A stretch of DNA of 64,000 nucleotides from Desulfuromonadaceae bacterium (GTDB lineage: Bacteria > Desulfobacterota > Desulfuromonadia > Geobacterales > Pseudopelobacteraceae), in assembly GCA_028687585.1 (NCBI GenBank), contig JAQTZV010000011.1, positions 1-64,000 of the forward strand, written 5' to 3'. The notes below the pieces were generated by a model. That model saw only the letters and a list, made by a program, of their open reading frames with translations. It made no database searches and was not told the DNA's origin. A program made the translations under genes and the position numbers. Position 1 is the first letter of the stretch. Each line of letters opens with the position of its first letter. Below are positions 37,146 to 45,271 of the stretch, one piece after another.

Positions 37146-38543
37146 ATGGGGATCGAAACCCTCCGCAGGAAAAATGTCTGCTGTGACTGTGTTGGCGAGA
37201 CTTTTCTAAACGGAGAGATCCGACGTGAGGGGAAAACGAGAACGTGCTCGTACTGTGGAAAGCGTGGGCGTTGCGTTTATCTCGAACGGATGTCAGCCCG
37301 CGTACAGGAAGCTTTCGAGGAGTATTACCAACCCACGCCAGATCCCATTTATGCAGACAGATTCAGACGTGAATGGGGAAATGAGCCTGGGCTCCCGACA
37401 GATGAAACCATCCAGCTGGCAGCGGGTGTTACAGGGCAGGTGGCGTCGGATATCCAGGAGATCCTGTCCGAACAGTACTCTGATTCGGAGTCATGGGAGT
37501 GTGACGACGAAAATCCGTTCTCCTCTGATAACCGCTATATTTTGAAAATCCCAGATGACACTATTTGGAGTGACGATTGGAGCTACTTTACCCAAACCCT
37601 CGCAACTGAGACCAGGTTCTTCAGCCCCTATGCGGTTGAGCACCTTGATAGACTTTTTGAGGGAATTGAGGTGGAACAAACTTCAAACGGCACCCCCATT
37701 GTGGTCACCGCCGGACCTGGAACCGACATTCCTGATGTTTTTCGCGCCCGATTTTTCCAGTCGAACGAGGAGTTAAAGACGGCTCTCCAGCGTCCCGATC
37801 TTCATCTCGGGCCACCGCCGTCTGAACGTGCCAGTGCTGGGAGAATGAACGCAGACGGTATCTCCGTCTTCTATGGGGCCAACGACTCAACCACTGCCCT
37901 AGCCGAGGTCCGTCCCCCTGTAGGAAGCCGGGTAGCGATCGCCCGCTTCGAGATTATCCTCCCCCTTCGGCTCCTCGATCTGAGTGCTTTAAGCAGCATC
38001 GACTGTCGCAGCAGTGTCTTCGAGCGTGGCAATAGCAGACGGCTCGAGCGAGCGGCCTTCCTGCGGAATCTTGCGCGCCTGCTCGCTAAACCGGTGCTGC
38101 CGTACCGAGAGCGCTTCGAGTATCTTCCCACTCAGGCCATCGCCGACTATCTTGCCACTCGGGCCGCCGGCCCCCTCGACGGCATTATTTTCCCGTCGGT
38201 GCAGGCGGGAGTGGGTGCCCTAAATCTTGTCTTCTTCCACAAAGCGTCGCGGATGCATAAGATCGAACTCCCGCAGGGTACCGACATCAGCGTGAGCGGT
38301 TGGGAAGGCGACTATGCCGTCTACGAGGTGGTACCTGGCAAAGAAGAGGGGAAGGCCCCCTCTGTAAATGCGGAACTGCCGTTGTGGGCTCACTCCGTCC
38401 AGGTGGATCATGACTACCGACGACCGACATTACAAATCGATATCGAAAGTATTTGCGTTCAGTACGTGACGTCGGTCAATTTCGAGACTGATAAGCATAT
38501 CGTCCGTAGATCCCGACGGGAAAAGGGAATGTGGGATCTTTAG
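37146..38543 (+). CDS. HEPN/RES-type NAD+ phosphorylase toxin-like protein
   Basis: A 465-residue protein; the ATG at 37146 has AAGGAG 8 bases upstream. A zinc ribbon (VCCDCVGETF and RTCSYCGKRGRC) begins the HEPN/RES N-terminal domain (~1-190). The RES domain (~200-400) shows FRARFF, the RMNADGISVFYGANDSTTAL segment with a conserved tyrosine, and LAEVRP, with active-site Arg, Tyr and Glu in expected order. RES toxins degrade NAD+. No Xre-type antitoxin is adjacent, so control may be intrinsic through the N-terminal domain. G+C and codon use are higher than in the Z1 gene, suggesting a separate arrival. Confidence 0.8.
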   Translation: MGIETLRRKNVCCDCVGETFLNGEIRREGKTRTCSYCGKRGRCVYLERMSARVQEAFEEYYQPTPDPIYADRFRREWGNEPGLPTDETIQLAAGVTGQVASDIQEILSEQYSDSESWECDDENPFSSDNRYILKIPDDTIWSDDWSYFTQTLATETRFFSPYAVEHLDRLFEGIEVEQTSNGTPIVVTAGPGTDIPDVFRARFFQSNEELKTALQRPDLHLGPPPSERASAGRMNADGISVFYGANDSTTALAEVRPPVGSRVAIARFEIILPLRLLDLSALSSIDCRSSVFERGNSRRLERAAFLRNLARLLAKPVLPYRERFEYLPTQAIADYLATRAAGPLDGIIFPSVQAGVGALNLVFFHKASRMHKIELPQGTDISVSGWEGDYAVYEVVPGKEEGKAPSVNAELPLWAHSVQVDHDYRRPTLQIDIESICVQYVTSVNFETDKHIVRRSRREKGMWDL

Positions 38544-38709
38544 CCAGAGGATGCTTGTGACCTAAACACGAGATGCATAGAACCATCGAGGGATGTTCAG
38601 ACTACGCATTTGACAAAATCAGATAAACCAACAGCGAGAACACCGAATATTCAACCAACGGCAACCGGTCAGCGGGAAAAGCCCCCGCCGAGCCGGTGTG
38701 CCTTATCAC

Positions 38710-38826
38710 GTTCAGCAGGAAAGGATGCAATGCAGATTTTGATCAAAGTTATCATCAGCGTGGTCATAATTCTTTTTGCCACGGCAATTGGGAAGAAGTT
38801 CCCCTCCACTGCCGGGCTCATCGGAG
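38710..38826 (+). repeat. 117-bp direct repeat, left copy
   Basis: Identical to 39788-39904 except for 3 bases. It carries the ribosome site and first 32 codons of a DUF3147 gene. The two copies bracket the Abi-like gene. Confidence 0.9.
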
Positions 38827-38852
38827 GGAAGCGGGACGCTTCCCCATTTTAG
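38730..38852 (+). pseudogene. 3'-truncated DUF3147 gene copy
   Basis: Starts like the intact gene at 39808 (MQILIKVIISVVIILFAT, then GKKFPSTAGLIG) with the same ribosome site, then diverges after LIGG and stops after 40 codons. Only the first transmembrane helix and loop remain. It is a by-product of the duplication that placed the Abi-like gene here. Confidence 0.75.
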
Positions 38853-38870
38853 AAGCTTTAACAATAAAAA

Positions 38871-38900
38871 CGGGGAGCCGCTGAAAAAGGTGGCTCCCCG
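38871..38900 (-). terminator. hairpin with minus-strand T-run
   Basis: CGGGGAGCC pairs with GGCTCCCCG over a 12-base loop. On the minus strand the stem is followed by TTTTTATTG, so it would terminate leftward transcription; on the plus strand there is no T-run. No minus-strand gene is visible to its right, so it was probably brought in with the inserted segment. Confidence 0.6.
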
Positions 38901-39039
38901 TAATGCTACTTTGTCGTTGTCTTTAAAATTCAGGCAGTATATTTTGGGCAATAAAAAACCCCGGGATCGTCACCGACTCAAGGTCGGGAGAGGATTTCTC
39001 CGGGGGCTGCATACAAATAATAGCCATTGCGGGTGATAC

Positions 39040-39717
39040 ATGCAAGCAAATTTTTCTGATCAACTTCGCCAAGCAATATCGCATGAACGCCTCGACGCCT
39101 ACCGTCAACGCGGTTCAAGCAGTGACGATGCAGAGTTGTTTGCCCATTACGCTTGGAACATGGCGTTATCAGAAAGCCTTTACACTCCGCTTCAGTGCTT
39201 GGAAGTCAGCCTCAGAAACAGCATTCATGATGCCGCTTCGGCACAATTCAAAACAGATGCATGGTTTGACCTGCCCGGAATACTCTCTCCGCAGGAAATC
39301 AACAAAGTACAAGAAGCGAAAAGCGCTCTTATCAAAGGCAAGAAGCCACTTGACGCAGGAAGGATAATCCCGGAACTGACCTTCGGTTTTTGGACAAGCC
39401 TATTTGACGTGCGCTACGAAAAAATATTATGGCCGTGGTTACTGAAGCCAGTTGTCCCCAATATGCCTCGCCACATCAGAATCAGAAAGAATCTTTCCAA
39501 ACGACTCAACCGCGTTCGAACACTCAGAAATCGAATATTTCATCATGAACCAATCTGGCATTGGCGCGATCTCCAAAATCAACATACAGAGATTTTGGAG
39601 GCCATAACATGGGTAAATCCGGCAATGAAGGCTTTTGTGGAGCAGTTCGACCGATTTGAAGAGATTTACAAGAATGGTATCAAAGAATACCGGAAGATTG
39701 TCACTGCCCTGCCATAA
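39040..39717 (+). CDS. Abi-family (Abi_2-like) HEPN protein
   Basis: A 225-residue helical protein. HYAWNMALSESLYTPLQCLE and VSLRNSIHDAASAQF match the start of Abi_2/AbiD-type abortive-infection proteins; LTFGFWTSLFDVRYEKILW is the central signature. The C-terminal RNRIFHHEPIW carries the R-x4-6-H motif of HEPN RNases. Such proteins are thought to cleave RNA after phage infection. It lies exactly between two 117-bp direct repeats, so it is probably a recent insertion. No good ribosome site is evident beyond a weak GCGGGTGA. Confidence 0.8.
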   Translation: MQANFSDQLRQAISHERLDAYRQRGSSSDDAELFAHYAWNMALSESLYTPLQCLEVSLRNSIHDAASAQFKTDAWFDLPGILSPQEINKVQEAKSALIKGKKPLDAGRIIPELTFGFWTSLFDVRYEKILWPWLLKPVVPNMPRHIRIRKNLSKRLNRVRTLRNRIFHHEPIWHWRDLQNQHTEILEAITWVNPAMKAFVEQFDRFEEIYKNGIKEYRKIVTALP

Positions 39718-39787
39718 GAGAGAATGTCCAACTTACGCCTCGACCAGACGGCGGGAAACAGCCCCCGCCGCAGGTCAGGCTTGCACC

Positions 39788-39904
39788 GTTCAGCAGGAAA
39801 GGATGCAATGCAGATTTTGATCAAAGTTATCATCAGCGTGGTCATAATTCTTTTTGCCACGGAAATCGGGAAGAAGTTCCCCTCCACCGCCGGGCTCATC
39901 GGAG
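39788..39904 (+). repeat. 117-bp direct repeat, right copy
   Basis: Right copy of the repeat at 38710-38826 (114 of 117 bases identical by hand count). It forms the 5' end of the intact DUF3147 gene. Confidence 0.9.
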
Positions 39905-40140
39905 TCATGCCTCTTGCCGGCGTCCTTGTCCTTGTCTGGATGTACATTGAAACCAAGGGCGATTCAAACGTTATGCAAGAATTCACCAAAGGCGCGCTCT
40001 GGGGGATTTTGCCCAGCATATTATTCTATCTCGTGGCTTTTGTCTGTTTCAGGAAGCAGTTACCGCTGCCCCTCGTTCTGGTGTCAAGTTTCGGCGCGTG
40101 GATCGGAGCGGCATTCGTTCACCAATGGCTGTTGAAATGA
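39808..40140 (+). CDS. DUF3147 family membrane protein
   Basis: A 110-residue protein; the ATG at 39808 has AGGAAAGG upstream. Four hydrophobic segments are visible: IKVIISVVIILFAT, VMPLAGVLVLVWMYI, GALWGILPSILFYLVAFV and LPLVLVSSFGAWIGAAFV. This is the DUF3147 pattern. Function is unknown; members are small inner-membrane proteins. It is the intact copy of the gene whose first part is repeated at 38730. The next gene starts 35 bases later and may be cotranscribed. Confidence 0.8.
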   Translation: MQILIKVIISVVIILFATEIGKKFPSTAGLIGVMPLAGVLVLVWMYIETKGDSNVMQEFTKGALWGILPSILFYLVAFVCFRKQLPLPLVLVSSFGAWIGAAFVHQWLLK

Positions 40141-40175
40141 AGACCTTTCAGCCGTAGAAATGACAAGGAGATTCC

Positions 40176-40484
40176 ATGCATCTGATTCAACTGCTGCTCC
40201 CTCTTTGTGACAACGATGGCCATCCCTTCCCGCAGTCACTATACCTCAAGGTCAGGGACGAGCTGGCCGAACAGTTCGGCGGGATAACCACCTATGTAAG
40301 GTCTCCCGCAGAAGGGGTATGGAAGGAGGGGAAGTGCTGCGCGGTAAGGGACGAGATCGTAATTTATGAGGTCATGGCAAAGGAATTGAACCGTGAATGG
40401 TGGAAAGAATTCAGGGAGAAACTGGAGGGCCTTTTCAGACAGGAATCACTGATTGTCAGGGCAAGCCGGATAGATATGCTTTAG
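40176..40484 (+). CDS. hypothetical protein (102 residues)
   Basis: A small soluble protein with AAGGAG before the ATG. It has LLLPLCDNDGHPFPQSLYLK at the start, FGGITTYVRSPAEGVWKEG in the middle and EWWKEFREKLEGLFRQESLI at the end. This alpha/beta pattern occurs in small proteins of unknown role that follow DUF3147-like genes. No motif for catalysis is seen. Confidence 0.65.
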   Translation: MHLIQLLLPLCDNDGHPFPQSLYLKVRDELAEQFGGITTYVRSPAEGVWKEGKCCAVRDEIVIYEVMAKELNREWWKEFREKLEGLFRQESLIVRASRIDML

Positions 40485-40658
40485 CAAAGGCGCAACAGGG
40501 GCCGTGTTTCAACTATGCCGTTCCGAGGAGCCCAGAGGGTCACCCCTTTGACACGAGACAACAATAAAGAGCGAGGGGATATTCAGGTGACATAACGCAG
40601 ATTAAATCTTCAAGAAAATCCACTTGACCATTATACGCTTAGGACGTACATTATACCC

Positions 40659-40790
40659 ATGCACACATTTATTGAATTGCACCCGTTTGCAACGGTTCGC
40701 GACAAGTATCTGAATGATGACGAGTTCACCGTCTTTCAGCATTATCTTGCCGCTCATCCTGACCTCAAGGAGGTTTTTGAAAATGGCTAA
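40659..40790 (+). pseudogene. gutted RelE/HigB-type toxin
   Basis: A 43-codon frame begins MHTFIELHPFATVRDKYLND like HigB/RelE toxins paired with NadS-like antitoxins, keeps EFTVFQHYLAAHPDLKEV and then jumps to the normal toxin end EVFENG before a stop overlapping the antitoxin start. About 60 codons with the RNase residues are missing in frame. The antitoxin ribosome site lies within its end, so translation of the stub could still be needed for antitoxin expression. Confidence 0.65.
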
Positions 40791-41175
40791 ACTATCCGAA
40801 AAAGAACTGGCTGAATGGGAAAATAAGCGCGATTTGAATGCCGAGCTGTTGCAGGCTTTGCACGATATGAAACGCGGCGAATGGGCCAGAAAAACAGAAT
40901 TCACGCCGCAACAAGATGGATCAATTCGTCGAGTAATTTTGAGACGTGACGGAACTATTGAAAAAGATGAAATCATCCCAGCAGAAAAAGCTCAAGTTGC
41001 AGCAGCAAGAGCAGCGACTGGCTTATCCCAAGTACCATTTGCTAGACTTCTGGGCGTTTCAGTGCGCACTCTTCAAGAATGGGAGCAAGGGCGAAAAATG
41101 CCATCTGGAGCAGCTGCTACGTTATTGAAAGTGGCTACGCGGCATCCGGAAGTGTTACAGGAGCTGGCAGCGTAA
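40783..41175 (+). CDS. HTH antitoxin (HigA/NadS-like), orphaned
   Basis: A 130-residue protein with AAGGAGG upstream. The C-terminal half is an XRE-type HTH: AARAATGLSQVPFARLLGVS followed by VRTLQEWEQGRKMPSGAAATL, typical of antitoxins in HigBA/NadTS pairs. The N-terminal region (KELAEWENKRDLNAELLQAL) is longer than usual and could bind the toxin. Its toxin is reduced to 43 codons, so it probably acts now only as a DNA-binding repressor. It is followed by a strong terminator. Confidence 0.82.
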   Translation: MAKLSEKELAEWENKRDLNAELLQALHDMKRGEWARKTEFTPQQDGSIRRVILRRDGTIEKDEIIPAEKAQVAAARAATGLSQVPFARLLGVSVRTLQEWEQGRKMPSGAAATLLKVATRHPEVLQELAA

Positions 41176-41190
41176 ACAAGAAGGTACATC

Positions 41191-41240
41191 AAGGGTCGCG
41201 TCTAGATTGAGAATATTTTCAATCTGGACACGACCCTTTT
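41191..41240 (+). terminator. intrinsic terminator after the antitoxin gene
   Basis: AAGGGTCG-GTC-AGATTGA pairs with TCAATCT-ACACGACCCTT around a short AT loop, followed by TTTTCTTT. It ends the toxin-antitoxin transcript. Confidence 0.85.
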
Positions 41241-41500
41241 CTTTAACTGAATCAATATCCAACACTCGGCTCCATGGGCCTCCGCTTCGCTCCACAGGTG
41301 CGCCCCACACCGTGGAATTACCCGCAAATATACCCGTAAATACCCTTATGGTTTCTGGTGACGTCTTACCTCCGCGACTACCTGTATAAACGATGGCAGT
41401 ATCTGCATGAACGTTGTCATTGTGCCACTGCCGGCTTCGTGCAATTATACCTGCAGATCATCTGTACTTGCAGAATGTGAAGCCAAACGGAGAGTACGCA
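41241..41500. other. intergenic region before the GlxA-type regulator
   Basis: No gene is seen. The stretch must contain the promoter of the regulator gene at 41501; no confident -35/-10 pair was found. A CGGAGAG ribosome site lies just before 41501. Confidence 0.5.
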
Positions 41501-42469
41501 ATGAAATCCATCGCCATCGTCGTCTATGAAGGGGTTGAAATCCACGATACCGCAGGGGTGGTCGAGGTTTTTGAGCTGGTTAACCGGGGATTCCGGGAGC
41601 AAGGGAGCAAAGAACCTGCCTATGACATCAAACTGCTCGCATCGGAAGCAGGGCCGTTTGCCACCTCTTCCGGAGTGCGCATGATCGCCGATGCAGGCTG
41701 GCACGATGCTGACGGGGAGATCGATACGCTCGTCGTGATAGGAAGTCCGGATGAGTATCTGAATCGTGCGCTGACAGATAGAACGCTCATCGAATGGCTG
41801 AAAATAGCTGCCCGCACGGTACGGCGTCTGGTATCGGTCTGCACCGGGGTGTTCCTGCTGGCAGAAGCCGGGCTTCTGGACGGACGGCAGGTGACAACGC
41901 ACTGGATGGATGTTGAGCGCCTGCGGAGGGAATATCCGAAGCTAACGGTTGAACCGGATGCCATCTATGTGCGGGATGGAGATATAGCCACTTCGGCGGG
42001 GATCAGTACCGGTATAGACCTGATGCTTGCACTCGTGGAGGAAGATTGCGGCCGGAAGATTGCCCTGGCGATCGCCCGCAGAATGGTGCTGTATCTGAAG
42101 CGCCCGGGGGGACAGACCCAGTTCAGCACCCAGCTGCGGGCACAAATGGCCGTCGAAGGACCGCTTGCCCGTCTGCTGGCCTGGCTGGAGGAACACGCCC
42201 ATCGCAAGCTTTCAATCGAAGATATGGCGGAACGGGCCGCCATGAGCCCGCGCAATTTTGCACGGATATTCATGAAGGAAACCGGCATGACGCCGCTGAA
42301 ATATCTCGATCAGATCCGACTGGAGCGGGCGATTCGCTTTCTGGAAGAGACCGTATGTCCAATGGAGATGGTCGCCTCCGGGAGCGGCTTTACATCGGCA
42401 GAGCAGTTGCGGCGCGTGTTTCGAAGGCGAATGGGGATCACCCCGATAGAGTACCGTGAACGGTTCTGA
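41501..42469 (+). CDS. GlxA-type AraC regulator (DJ-1/PfpI-like domain + HTH)
   Basis: A 322-residue regulator starting at 41501 (GGAGAG upstream). An N-terminal DJ-1/PfpI-like domain (IAIVVYEGVEIHDTAGVVEV, then LVSVCTGVFLLAEAGLLDGR with the nucleophile-elbow cysteine) is followed by two AraC helix-turn-helices (KLSIEDMAERAAMSPRNFAR and CPMEMVASGSGFTSAEQLRR). Proteins of this type sense small metabolites. It points toward the DUF2917 and racemase genes and may control them. Confidence 0.88.
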   Translation: MKSIAIVVYEGVEIHDTAGVVEVFELVNRGFREQGSKEPAYDIKLLASEAGPFATSSGVRMIADAGWHDADGEIDTLVVIGSPDEYLNRALTDRTLIEWLKIAARTVRRLVSVCTGVFLLAEAGLLDGRQVTTHWMDVERLRREYPKLTVEPDAIYVRDGDIATSAGISTGIDLMLALVEEDCGRKIALAIARRMVLYLKRPGGQTQFSTQLRAQMAVEGPLARLLAWLEEHAHRKLSIEDMAERAAMSPRNFARIFMKETGMTPLKYLDQIRLERAIRFLEETVCPMEMVASGSGFTSAEQLRRVFRRRMGITPIEYRERF

Positions 42470-42519
42470 CGGCATCCGGTTAAAACCTGGTGATATCGCC
42501 GGGAGAGAGGAGGAATCCG

Positions 42520-42795
42520 ATGGAATACTGTATGAAAAAAGGGGAAGTGATGTCACTGACAGCTGCCGAGCGCTCCGTTATCCGGGTGCAGGCGGGGGAG
42601 GTCTGGCTGACCAGTGGAGATGATTCCCGTGACCACTTCCTGTATCGCGGCGACAGCTTTGCCAAAAACGGAGATGGGCTCGTGGTGCTGGAATCACTGG
42701 CTGATTGCGCGTTCACTATTCGATCTCTTGCTGCCGCACCGGGCCGGGTGACAATCCGGTTGACACTCGCGGGAGCGCCAAAAGCCGGCATTTGA
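42520..42795 (+). CDS. DUF2917 family protein
   Basis: A 91-residue cupin-like protein; the ATG at 42520 has GAGAGGAGG upstream. The pattern SVIRVQAGEVWLTSGDDSRD and HFLYRGDSF is the DUF2917 signature. Function is unknown. It follows the GlxA-type regulator by 50 bases and precedes the racemase by 46 bases, so the three may form one unit. Confidence 0.75.
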   Translation: MEYCMKKGEVMSLTAAERSVIRVQAGEVWLTSGDDSRDHFLYRGDSFAKNGDGLVVLESLADCAFTIRSLAAAPGRVTIRLTLAGAPKAGI

Positions 42796-42821
42796 CTTCT
42801 GCAGCTCTCTGTGGCAATTTC
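42786..42821 (+). repeat. 36-bp direct repeat, copy A
   Basis: The 36 bases that cover the end of the DUF2917 gene and the start of the following spacer recur at 46135-46170 with one difference. It marks one edge of a segmental duplication. Confidence 0.85.
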
Positions 42822-42841
42822 CAATTCGAAAGGATGATCCC

Positions 42842-43534
42842 ATGAAACTGATCGGCATTATCGGCGGCCTCGGCCCGGAATCAACGGTTGATTACTATAA
42901 AAGCATCATCGACTCTTTTCGGACGGAGGGGAGTCTCGCTGCCCCGGAAATGGTTATCTACAGTGTTGATCTGGAGGAGGTGCTGGCGCTCGTCTCGCGG
43001 CAGGAGTGGAACAGCCTGATTTATCTGCTGGTTGCAAAGATCAAGGCACTGCACCGGGCCGGCGCTGATTTCGCCGTTATTTCGGCAAATACTCCACACA
43101 TTGTTTTTGACGAGGTTCAGGCAAAATCACCGCTGCCGCTGCTCAGCATTGTCACGGCGACGCTGGACAAAACAACGGAACTGGGGCTGAAGAACGTAGG
43201 GTTGTTGGGAACAAAGTTCACGATGCAGCGCAACTTTTTCTCGCCGCAATTTTCCGCCCGGGGGGTCTCGGTCGTTGTGCCTTCAGCAGCCGACCAGGAG
43301 TATATCCATGACAGGCTGATGACTGAAATAGAGCGTGGCATTATTAGCGACGAGACGAGAAAAGGGCTGCTGGCGGTTATCGAGCGTATGATTACCGCGG
43401 ACAATATCGACGGAGTGATTCTCGGCTGCACGGAATTGCCGCTGATCCTTGATAAAAGCGATTTTGGCATCCCGTTTCTCAATACGACCGCCATTCATGT
43501 GGAGAGCATTGTCAACTACTGCAGGCAGGGTTGA
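42842..43534 (+). CDS. aspartate/glutamate racemase family protein
   Basis: A 230-residue racemase-fold protein. IGIIGGLGPESTVDYYKSI is the N-terminal signature. The second catalytic cysteine is present in VILGCTELPLIL. The first catalytic position reads ISANTPH, where amino-acid racemases have a Cys before x-N-T, so a serine or alanine replaces it. That argues for an altered or one-base mechanism. AAAGGATG lies upstream. Substrate unknown; broad-specificity amino-acid racemization is the family default. Confidence 0.82.
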   Translation: MKLIGIIGGLGPESTVDYYKSIIDSFRTEGSLAAPEMVIYSVDLEEVLALVSRQEWNSLIYLLVAKIKALHRAGADFAVISANTPHIVFDEVQAKSPLPLLSIVTATLDKTTELGLKNVGLLGTKFTMQRNFFSPQFSARGVSVVVPSAADQEYIHDRLMTEIERGIISDETRKGLLAVIERMITADNIDGVILGCTELPLILDKSDFGIPFLNTTAIHVESIVNYCRQG

Positions 43535-43566
43535 ACTGAAAGTGCCTGCAGTAGTGTCAACCCGCT

Positions 43567-44391
43567 CTACTCCAACCAGCTGACCGCCGCTTCTTTCCTC
43601 GTCGGCAGCCGGTGATACCCGTATTTCGGATAACCAACCATCAGCGCGCCGAAACAGGCGTTCCCTTCCGGCAAAGCAAGGAACTCCCGCAACTCGGGAA
43701 CCTGGGCAGCCGCCATCATGAAAAACCCGGCCCAGCAGGTGCCAAGTCCGACCGTCGGCGCGGCCAGATCAAGAAATGTCAGTGCGATAGCGCTGTCCAC
43801 CTGGGCCAGAGCGTACGATTTGGGAGCATGGGCAACAACAAGAGCCGGCGCGCCGCGCAGAACCGGATCCTTACCGGCCTCCCACGCAGCGACGGAACGC
43901 TCAAGCCGGTACGCCACTGCCAGTGGATGCCCTGCCGTGATCAGATTGCGAAGCATGTCGATGACCATGGCGCCCATGGCATGAAGCCGCTCCCGGGAAT
44001 TGACCACCAGCCACTGCACCTGTTGGCTGTTGGTGCCGGTCGGAGCGTAGTGCGCCATGTCGATCAGCCGAGCCAGCTTCTCGCGTTCCACCGCTTTATC
44101 CTGATAGACGCGAATTGACCGGCGCGAGCGGAAAAACTGCGCCGCCTGCTCACTGCCGAGCGACAGCTCCACCTTCACGGGAGGGCATTCCGCCACCTTC
44201 ATTTCATCGAGAGAGAGAGCGCCATGCGGGCAGACAGCGACACAATGGCCGCAGGTGATGCAGAGATCCTCAACCCCCGCTGCCAGCTGCGGCACCGAAC
44301 CATCCTTCATTTCGATAATGCTCATCGGGCAGACAGCGGTGCAGATGCCGTCATGCCTGCATTTTTCCTGATCCACGTTGATGTGTCGCAT
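43567..44391 (-). CDS. ferredoxin-nitroreductase fusion protein
   Basis: A 274-residue protein; the ATG at 44391 has CAGGAGGA upstream. Two [4Fe-4S] motifs (CRHDGICTAVCP and CITCGHCVAVCP) occupy residues ~10-60. The nitroreductase domain follows (FFRSRRSIRVYQDKAVEREK and YAPTGTNSQQVQWLVVN, then VGLGTCWAGFFMMAA). It probably moves electrons from ferredoxin to FMN and then to an unknown acceptor; such fusions are common in strict anaerobes. It is transcribed away from the YjbR/cupin pair. Confidence 0.9.
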   Translation of the reverse strand: MRHINVDQEKCRHDGICTAVCPMSIIEMKDGSVPQLAAGVEDLCITCGHCVAVCPHGALSLDEMKVAECPPVKVELSLGSEQAAQFFRSRRSIRVYQDKAVEREKLARLIDMAHYAPTGTNSQQVQWLVVNSRERLHAMGAMVIDMLRNLITAGHPLAVAYRLERSVAAWEAGKDPVLRGAPALVVAHAPKSYALAQVDSAIALTFLDLAAPTVGLGTCWAGFFMMAAAQVPELREFLALPEGNACFGALMVGYPKYGYHRLPTRKEAAVSWLE

Positions 44392-44508
44392 GTAATCCTC
44401 CTGACGAAATAGTAATAGTGACTTGCAAAAGGCACGTTGCTGCGGGTAAAACATGATACAGGAGTTACATGCCGTTTTCAACGGTCCACCGCAGGAGGAT
44501 TCTTTGAG

Positions 44509-44856
44509 ATGAACTACGACGCATTGGAAAAACTGCTCTTCTCTCATAACGGCGCTGCCAGGGATTTTCCTTTTGGCCCTGAAGTTGCCGTATATAAAGT
44601 GGCCGGAAAAATGTTCGCGCTGGTTGCCGGGGAAGATGAGTTACGCATCTCGCTCAAGTGCGATCCTCTGGAAGCCGATTTTCTCCGCAGCATGTATGAC
44701 GCGGTAAAGCCGGGATATCACCTGAACAAAAGTCACTGGAACACGATTACGCTCGACGGGTCCGTCCCGGAAGGGCTGCTTCGCAAGATGATTGATTCTT
44801 CGTACGCATTGGTTGTAAAAGGGTTGTTGAAGGCCGAGCGGGAACAACTAACATGA
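44509..44856 (+). CDS. MmcQ/YjbR family protein
   Basis: A 115-residue protein; the ATG at 44509 has AGGAGG upstream. It has the YjbR pattern: ARDFPFGPEVAVYKVAGKMF, then LKCDPLEADFLRSMYDAVKP and NKSHWNTITLDGSVPEGLLR. The family is CyaY-like in fold and binds DNA or is of unknown role. It is 8 bases before the cupin gene. A degraded copy of this gene start is at 46800. Confidence 0.88.
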   Translation: MNYDALEKLLFSHNGAARDFPFGPEVAVYKVAGKMFALVAGEDELRISLKCDPLEADFLRSMYDAVKPGYHLNKSHWNTITLDGSVPEGLLRKMIDSSYALVVKGLLKAEREQLT

Positions 44857-44864
44857 GGTGAAAT

Positions 44865-45200
44865 ATGTTTATAAAGCATGGCAACGACGGCTACAAGCAG
44901 GTATTGGACGGCATCGAACAAAAAACAGTGGCATATGGTGACAGGACATTGATGGCAGAGTTCCGGCTGCAAAAAGGGGCCGCCCTCCCCCTTCACTCCC
45001 ACCCGCATGAGCAGATCGGCTATCTGGTGTCCGGAAATATCCGGTTGACGGTCGGCGTGGCTGTCCATGAAGTGCTGCCGGGTGATAGCTGGTGTATTCC
45101 GGGAGATCTGCTCCATTGCGCCGAGTGCCTTGAAGACGCGGTGGCGGTGGAAGTTTTCTCACCGGTGCGGGAGGATTATCTGCCATCCTCCCCTCTCTAA
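44865..45200 (+). CDS. cupin domain protein
   Basis: A 111-residue single cupin. Metal-binding motif 1 is HSHPHEQIGYLVSG; motif 2 lies in GDSWCIPGDLLHCAECLED with one histidine. The fold suggests a metal-dependent small-molecule sensor or enzyme; the substrate is unknown. It follows the YjbR gene closely, and a decayed copy of its second half is at 46840-47010. Confidence 0.87.
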   Translation: MFIKHGNDGYKQVLDGIEQKTVAYGDRTLMAEFRLQKGAALPLHSHPHEQIGYLVSGNIRLTVGVAVHEVLPGDSWCIPGDLLHCAECLEDAVAVEVFSPVREDYLPSSPL

Positions 45201-45271
45201 TCTGCGGCAGGATATAGCGTCAGTTTCCCCGAAACTCTTTACGATCATACCAACGTAAAAAGGAGCATGTC

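Larger units (their letters stand above)
38544..39039. other. junction region with duplicated DUF3147 5' end
   Basis: No intact gene is seen. The stretch holds the left 117-bp direct repeat, a truncated DUF3147 gene start and a minus-strand terminator hairpin, and leads to the Abi-like gene. Confidence 0.6.

Noticed and set aside
38871..38900. Hairpin considered as the terminator of the RES gene
   Set aside because: The T-run is on the minus-strand side only and the hairpin lies 330 bases after the stop.
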